A stretch of 64,000 nt of DNA, taken from assembly GCF_000407185.1 (NCBI RefSeq), contig NZ_KE136482.1:930001-994000 (forward strand). The letters are read 5' to 3'. The DNA comes from Enterococcus malodoratus ATCC 43197. Lineage in GTDB: Bacteria > Bacillota > Bacilli > Lactobacillales > Enterococcaceae. Both the position numbers and the translations under genes were made by a program. The notes under the pieces were generated by a model that saw only the letters and a program-made list of their open reading frames with translations, was not told where the DNA came from and ran no database searches. This document shows, one piece after another, positions 60,645 to 64,000 of the stretch; position 1 is the first letter of the stretch, and each line of letters starts with the position of its first letter.

Positions 60645-61718
60645 TTATTTCCGCCTCTGCTTGTAATCCTCCAAAAGTTTTCTTTCTCTTTTACTTGGTC
60701 TTTTTTTAATGTTTTGTCCCTTGCTTTTTTCAGGTGGTATTGCCTCGCTAGCACTGGCTGCAGCCCCTACTGCTACTAAGTCTGCTGGCTTATTTTGCAC
60801 TGATTCAACAGGAGTATCGGACTTTTTCTCTGGAACAATCCTAGAAGCTAGGCTGGTTTCACGACCAGCAGACCAGTCATTGCTCATAAATTCTTCGCTC
60901 GGTTTGAGAATTTCTTCTCCCAATTCAGCCTCTTCTGCCGCGGCTTCTTTAACAATCTCTTTGATAATTACAATCAGCTCTCTTTTACTCAGCACAGACA
61001 GGTCGAAGCCTTCTAGGAAAGTGTCCTGATCCACTGAAGAATCTGTGGTAGCTGTTAATTCTGACGCGGTATTTTGGGCAGACTCCTCCTGTGATTGTTT
61101 TTTTAGTTGGCGCGAACTGGAAATAAGCGATGATCCTGAACAGTCATAATTAACGAATTTAGCAAATTGGCGCACGTTGTTCTTATGGAAAATCGTTAAA
61201 GTTGTCAAGATTTCTAGAATCCGTTTCGTTTCCTCGATCGTGTTGCTTGGGTCGGCATCCCTTAATCGCCACGTATGTCTTTTCCCATTGGTATCCTCAA
61301 AAATCGACACAAGCGAATGGCTTTCGTACTTCTCTTTGACTACCAAGTTGCCCCTATTTCTCAAATGGCTTTCAAATAAACGAGCCTTTTTCGTCGCTTT
61401 CAGATATTTCTTTTCACTAGTAAATAGGCGCTTGGTGACTACGTTCCATTCTGAAGCTTCAAAATAATTTTTATAGTATGGGCAAAAGCGCCTCATTGTT
61501 TCACTCGGCTCCGCGTAAAGGAAAATTTCACGAACCACGTCCTGAAATAAGAACCTGAAATCCCCAAGAACAAGTGCGTGACGAATCATAATCGCAACTC
61601 CGTATTCAATCACGGAATCAATATCGCGTGTTTCATTATAATAAGTGATCACTTTTTTCTCCAAATTTTCTCTTCGCATTGTGAATAATTGACGTCTTGT
61701 GAGTTGCTTGATTTCCAT
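60645..61718 (-). CDS. Protein of unknown function (357 aa)
   Basis: I do not recognise a family. Residues 1 to about 190 are helical and rich in Arg, Lys, aromatic and acidic residues (for example FRFLFQDVVREIFLYAEPSE and WRLRDADPSNTIEETKRILEILTTLT), and look like a globular cytosolic domain. Residues 195-345 are low-complexity and rich in Ser, Glu, Ala and Lys. A short helix SVLSKRELIVIIKEIVKEAAAEEAELGEE is embedded in that part, and the end is strongly basic (KKRPSKRERKLLEDYKQRRK). No signal peptide or TM helix is present. Two-part proteins with such a disordered basic tail often bind nucleic acids or partner proteins. The gene stands alone; a cre-like AAGCGCATGCAC lies about 15 bp before the start. 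Confidence 0.7.
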   Translation of the reverse strand: MEIKQLTRRQLFTMRRENLEKKVITYYNETRDIDSVIEYGVAIMIRHALVLGDFRFLFQDVVREIFLYAEPSETMRRFCPYYKNYFEASEWNVVTKRLFTSEKKYLKATKKARLFESHLRNRGNLVVKEKYESHSLVSIFEDTNGKRHTWRLRDADPSNTIEETKRILEILTTLTIFHKNNVRQFAKFVNYDCSGSSLISSSRQLKKQSQEESAQNTASELTATTDSSVDQDTFLEGFDLSVLSKRELIVIIKEIVKEAAAEEAELGEEILKPSEEFMSNDWSAGRETSLASRIVPEKKSDTPVESVQNKPADLVAVGAAASASEAIPPEKSKGQNIKKRPSKRERKLLEDYKQRRK

Positions 61719-62052
61719 ACTTTATCGCTTCCTTTCGTTTTGTGCATGCGCTTACTTAATTCTATGATAACCGATAAATAACTGTTTCCCGTACCCTAAA
61801 TTATTCAAAAAAATTAACGATTTGACTACTGTATGACTTCCTTCAAAGCTCCCATTAGTATAAACAGTCTGAAATAAATACAGTTTCAAATAACATACGC
61901 ATAAAATTGAATAAAACAACGCCAAACAACCTAAAATAGTTGTTAAGGAGATAAAAAGTTCAAAAAGAGTAACGAAATAATTATCCAATCATTTAACCTT
62001 TTTATCAATTTTTGGTTTGTACCTGACGATTTTTTTGAATAGTTGGTGATAC
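61719..62052. other. Intergenic region with a doubtful short ORF
   Basis: A 78-codon leftward frame (61752-61988, TTG start) encodes one hydrophobic segment but has only a weak AAGG before it and no recognisable family. I do not call it a gene. Nothing else was seen. Confidence 0.4.
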
Positions 62053-62093
62053 AAAAAAGCAGAAACTATCCTATTGATGATAGTTTCTGCTTT
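62053..62093 (-). terminator. Terminator of the potassium channel gene
   Basis: GCAGAAACTATC pairs perfectly with GATAGTTTCTGC around 8 nt, followed by TTTTTT on the minus strand. Confidence 0.92.
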
Positions 62094-62161
62094 ATGTATG
62101 CACAGTTACTTGTTCTATTGATTTGAATTTGCAAAATCGATAAACCTGTCAGAAGACCGTA

Positions 62162-62548
62162 TCACATACTTGAATCTTTCATTTTTTCGTCACTATGCTT
62201 TTTTCTTTGATGGTACTCGACTAACGCGCGGTTAAAATTGGCGATCAATGCCGTAATAATCCCAACACCTACCAGCACATACACGATTGAAAAAAGTTTG
62301 CCTAAAGCGGTATGGGGCGACAAGTCTCCATAACCGACAGTCGCCAAAGTCATGACTGAAAAATACAACGCGTCTAAATACGTCATCCCTTCAATATTAT
62401 GGTAGAAAACCGTCCCAATCATGAGGATGAACAGGACCGCCAGCATAATCGCCTTTTGCTCCTCTTGGCGAAAGAGAATTTTTAAAATATGCCATAAACT
62501 TCTAAATAATAGTGCGAATGCAACCATGAGAACCGCCTTTCTGATCAT
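62162..62548 (-). CDS. Two-TM potassium channel
   Basis: This 128-residue membrane protein of the Ion_trans_2 family has a hydrophobic start, then TM1 (IMLAVLFILMIGTVFYHNIEG). The pore helix with selectivity filter TLATVGYGDLSP is near residue 70-80, and TM2 (LFSIVYVLVGVGIITALIANF) precedes a charged tail. The TVGYGD filter is canonical for K+. There is no RCK or cyclic-nucleotide domain, so gating cannot be predicted. It is monocistronic. The short N-terminal extra helix before TM1 could make it a three-helix protein. Confidence 0.93.
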   Translation of the reverse strand: MIRKAVLMVAFALLFRSLWHILKILFRQEEQKAIMLAVLFILMIGTVFYHNIEGMTYLDALYFSVMTLATVGYGDLSPHTALGKLFSIVYVLVGVGIITALIANFNRALVEYHQRKKHSDEKMKDSSM

Positions 62549-62780
62549 GCTCGTGCGTTTTGGCTTTCTTATTTCCTATTTTGACCACTTCATTAATATT
62601 TTAGCAGATAATGCACATAACCTGAATATCTCAACCAACTATTAATGACCACATTCATTGACTTGCTTGAGTTATAAGCTACCCTTTACCACCATAAATA
62701 CTGAACCAACGCGATTTGAAATTAAAGTAAACTTTATTTTTTCTTTTTTAAAGTTTACCTTTTATCCGTTTTATGGCATC
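62549..62780. other. Intergenic region upstream of the potassium channel gene
   Basis: No ORF with a ribosome binding site was seen. A TAAAGTAAACTTTA-like palindrome (AAAGTAAACTTTATTTTTTC... AAAGTTTACCTTT) near 62725-62760 could be a weak hairpin or operator. Confidence 0.35.
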
Positions 62781-62810
62781 AAAAAAGCAGCAATCATTAC
62801 TGATCACTGC
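62781..62810 (-). terminator. Terminator of the surface protein gene
   Basis: GCAGTGATCA and TGATTGCTGC form the stem (one mismatch) around TTAC-type loop, followed by six T on the minus strand. Confidence 0.85.
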
Positions 62811-62823
62811 CTACTAACTATTT

Positions 62824-64000
62824 CTATCCATTGATTTTATTTTTGCGTTTCTTCAAATAAATCAAAACAATTCCAACAATACCCATGCCAGCAATGATTG
62901 GTAAAACAGTGGATTCTTCTCCCGCTCTCGGGTACGCTTTGACTTGTTTTGGATACGTTTTTGCGTATTTGGGATAGGTCTTCACTTGTTTTATCGCTTC
63001 AGGACTCGTAGGTGTTCCCGTTTCTTGAGTCGGTACCATCACTGCCTGCCATTTTGGATACAGGTTCAAGGATTGCATGATCGGTTGTTTGCTGTCAAAG
63101 GGTTCGGTCAGCTTTTCATCAAGGAACCAACCGGCGAATTTATAGCCTTCGCGTGTAGGATCTTTTAGCTCCGTTAATTGTTCGCCCTCGTTTATTCTGA
63201 CGATTTTTGTTGTCCCATCTGGATAATGGATCGTAATCGTGAGCTGCTGTTTAAGAATATCCACCGTAATATCCGTTGGTTGCACCATTTGGTAGTTCTC
63301 GGCTTCCTTTCCAGCGAGCTGGATAGTAGTCGTAACGGCTTTGTTTTGACCGATCGCCTTATCAGCTATAACTCCTTCTCCAAGTGCGTAGCTGACGTCA
63401 GCTTTATCGGCCTCAATCACACCTGTGAGTTTAGCGTTTGTATCGTCCAATTGTACAACTAATGAGTCGTTGACCGGACGATTAATCGCTTTGACACCAG
63501 TAATCGAAACTTTCTTTTGGTTGATAGTCCCTTGAACCGCACCGATTGTAAGCTTGTAATTTTTGGTTTTAAAGCTTGGTGCAGTTGAGTCCAGAACGGC
63601 TCCTTCGACCCTCACCGGCTTGTTTGTTCCAACTTTTTTATCCGTAAATGCCGCCTTAGCTTTATCGATAGCTAACGCTAACGGTTCTGAACTTAACTGC
63701 CGATCGAATGTCAGATTAGTCGGTTGCAGAAGCTCCGCATCTGTCTTTCCGTTGTACGTTTTATTTGCTGTCTGCAAGCCGTTGACCGTGATCGATCGCG
63801 GTGTGATCGTTCCTGCAGCTTCATGGGTGTACGAAGGAACGACCTGATAATTCTCACTATCAGCGCCCGATAAACGAGTCTCGGCCGCTAAAATTTCTTC
63901 TGTGTAGCTGCCTGTATCCTTGTCAGCAGATTTGTGATTAACTGTCACCTGATCGCCAGAAATCAAGTTGGCCGGTCTTCCGATAAAGGTTAACTCAGTA
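62824..64000 (-). CDS. Multi-domain wall-anchored surface protein, C-terminal part (runs off right edge)
   Basis: At least 392 residues are present; the frame is open to the right edge, so the N-terminus is missing. From the visible start come two or three MBG/YDG-type beta domains (about 80 residues each, with ITPRSITVNGLQTANKTYNGKTDAEL and NQKKVSITGVKAINRPVNDSLVVQ). A Listeria-Bacteroides (Flg_new/InlB B) repeat follows (TIHYPDGTTKIVRINEGEQL... GYKFAGWFLDEKLTEPFDS... LYPKWQ). The spacer KTYPKYAKTYPKQVKAYPR follows, then the anchor YPRAGEES, a hydrophobic helix and KKRKNKING. The sortase motif is atypical (YPRAG). MBG/YDG and B-repeat arrays are stalks of large adhesins, so the ligand-binding part is expected beyond the window. 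Confidence 0.85.
   Translation of the reverse strand, partial: TELTFIGRPANLISGDQVTVNHKSADKDTGSYTEEILAAETRLSGADSENYQVVPSYTHEAAGTITPRSITVNGLQTANKTYNGKTDAELLQPTNLTFDRQLSSEPLALAIDKAKAAFTDKKVGTNKPVRVEGAVLDSTAPSFKTKNYKLTIGAVQGTINQKKVSITGVKAINRPVNDSLVVQLDDTNAKLTGVIEADKADVSYALGEGVIADKAIGQNKAVTTTIQLAGKEAENYQMVQPTDITVDILKQQLTITIHYPDGTTKIVRINEGEQLTELKDPTREGYKFAGWFLDEKLTEPFDSKQPIMQSLNLYPKWQAVMVPTQETGTPTSPEAIKQVKTYPKYAKTYPKQVKAYPRAGEESTVLPIIAGMGIVGIVLIYLKKRKNKING

Noticed and set aside
61752-61988. 78-codon leftward frame with one hydrophobic stretch
   Set aside because: It has a TTG start with only a weak purine run and no family. It is AT-rich intergenic DNA, where hydrophobic frames arise by chance.

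Overview
The window reads as a low-GC Gram-positive chromosome, most likely an Enterococcus. Supporting signs are the LPXTG-type surface proteins, an AA10 chitin-active oxygenase like that of E. faecalis, staphylococcal/enterococcal-type Ess (type VIIb) genes, an agr/fsr-like quorum locus, many PTS sugar operons with LicT-type antitermination and CcpA (cre) boxes, and E. faecalis-like GH65/PgmB sugar-phosphate phosphorolysis. I cannot assign a species.

Region 1 (1-13.6 kb) is a type VII secretion locus read leftward: esxA, esaA, essA, esaB, essB, essC, then a lipoprotein. A gene fragment and an IS30-family element that runs off the left edge follow. No LXG toxin is present, and the IS may have broken the effector end of the locus. 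To the right of esxA is an Rgg/RopB-type regulator. Divergent from it is a 9-codon ORF (MWWLILIDF) with a perfect ribosome binding site, which strongly resembles the leaderless streptococcal SIP pheromone (MWLLLLFL) that lies divergent from ropB. The peptide ORF and esxA share a TTTTCCGTAT box 75-76 bp upstream of their start codons. I propose a leaderless-peptide/Rgg quorum circuit controlling type VII secretion; this is the most interesting item in the window.

Region 2 (13.6-19.6 kb) holds a membrane protein of unknown role, a secreted NlpC/P60 endopeptidase and an agr-like operon. The operon order is stand-alone LytTR protein, AgrB, a 50-aa AgrD precursor (predicted thiolactone CLLWG), AgrC kinase and AgrA regulator. 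A pair of 21-bp-spaced LytTR boxes lies upstream. A convergent lytic polysaccharide monooxygenase gene follows. Two independent peptide-signalling systems thus lie within 6 kb.

Region 3 (20-31.5 kb) contains a GNAT acetyltransferase, UDP-galactopyranose mutase, a short serine-rich LPKTG adhesin, and the 3' remnant of a giant serine-rich repeat adhesin with a YPKTG anchor. A complete IS21-family element (istA/istB) has removed the 5' end of the adhesin and the 3' end of a neighbouring Mga-like regulator. The IS has no target duplication, so an IS-mediated deletion is likely.

Region 4 (31.9-58.3 kb) is metabolic. It holds a HAD phosphatase; a putative rhamnoside operon (MFS, GH78-like, GPH symporter) with an AraC regulator; MarR/B3-B4, Crp-like/YczE-like and CPA2 antiporter genes; a licT-bglP-bglA aryl-beta-glucoside operon with two RAT/terminator switches and a 139-bp tandem repeat; a glutaminase/antiporter/ammonium-channel cluster that looks like an acid-resistance cassette; and an unusual operon combining GH1, PTS EIIBC, GH65 phosphorylase and beta-phosphoglucomutase with an AraC regulator.

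Region 5 (58.3-64 kb) has a WYL-type regulator divergent from a GyrI-like binding protein with a perfect 11-bp palindromic operator between them, a protein of unknown family, a two-TM potassium channel, and the 3' part of a multi-domain wall-anchored protein that continues beyond the right edge. No rRNA, tRNA or CRISPR array was seen.
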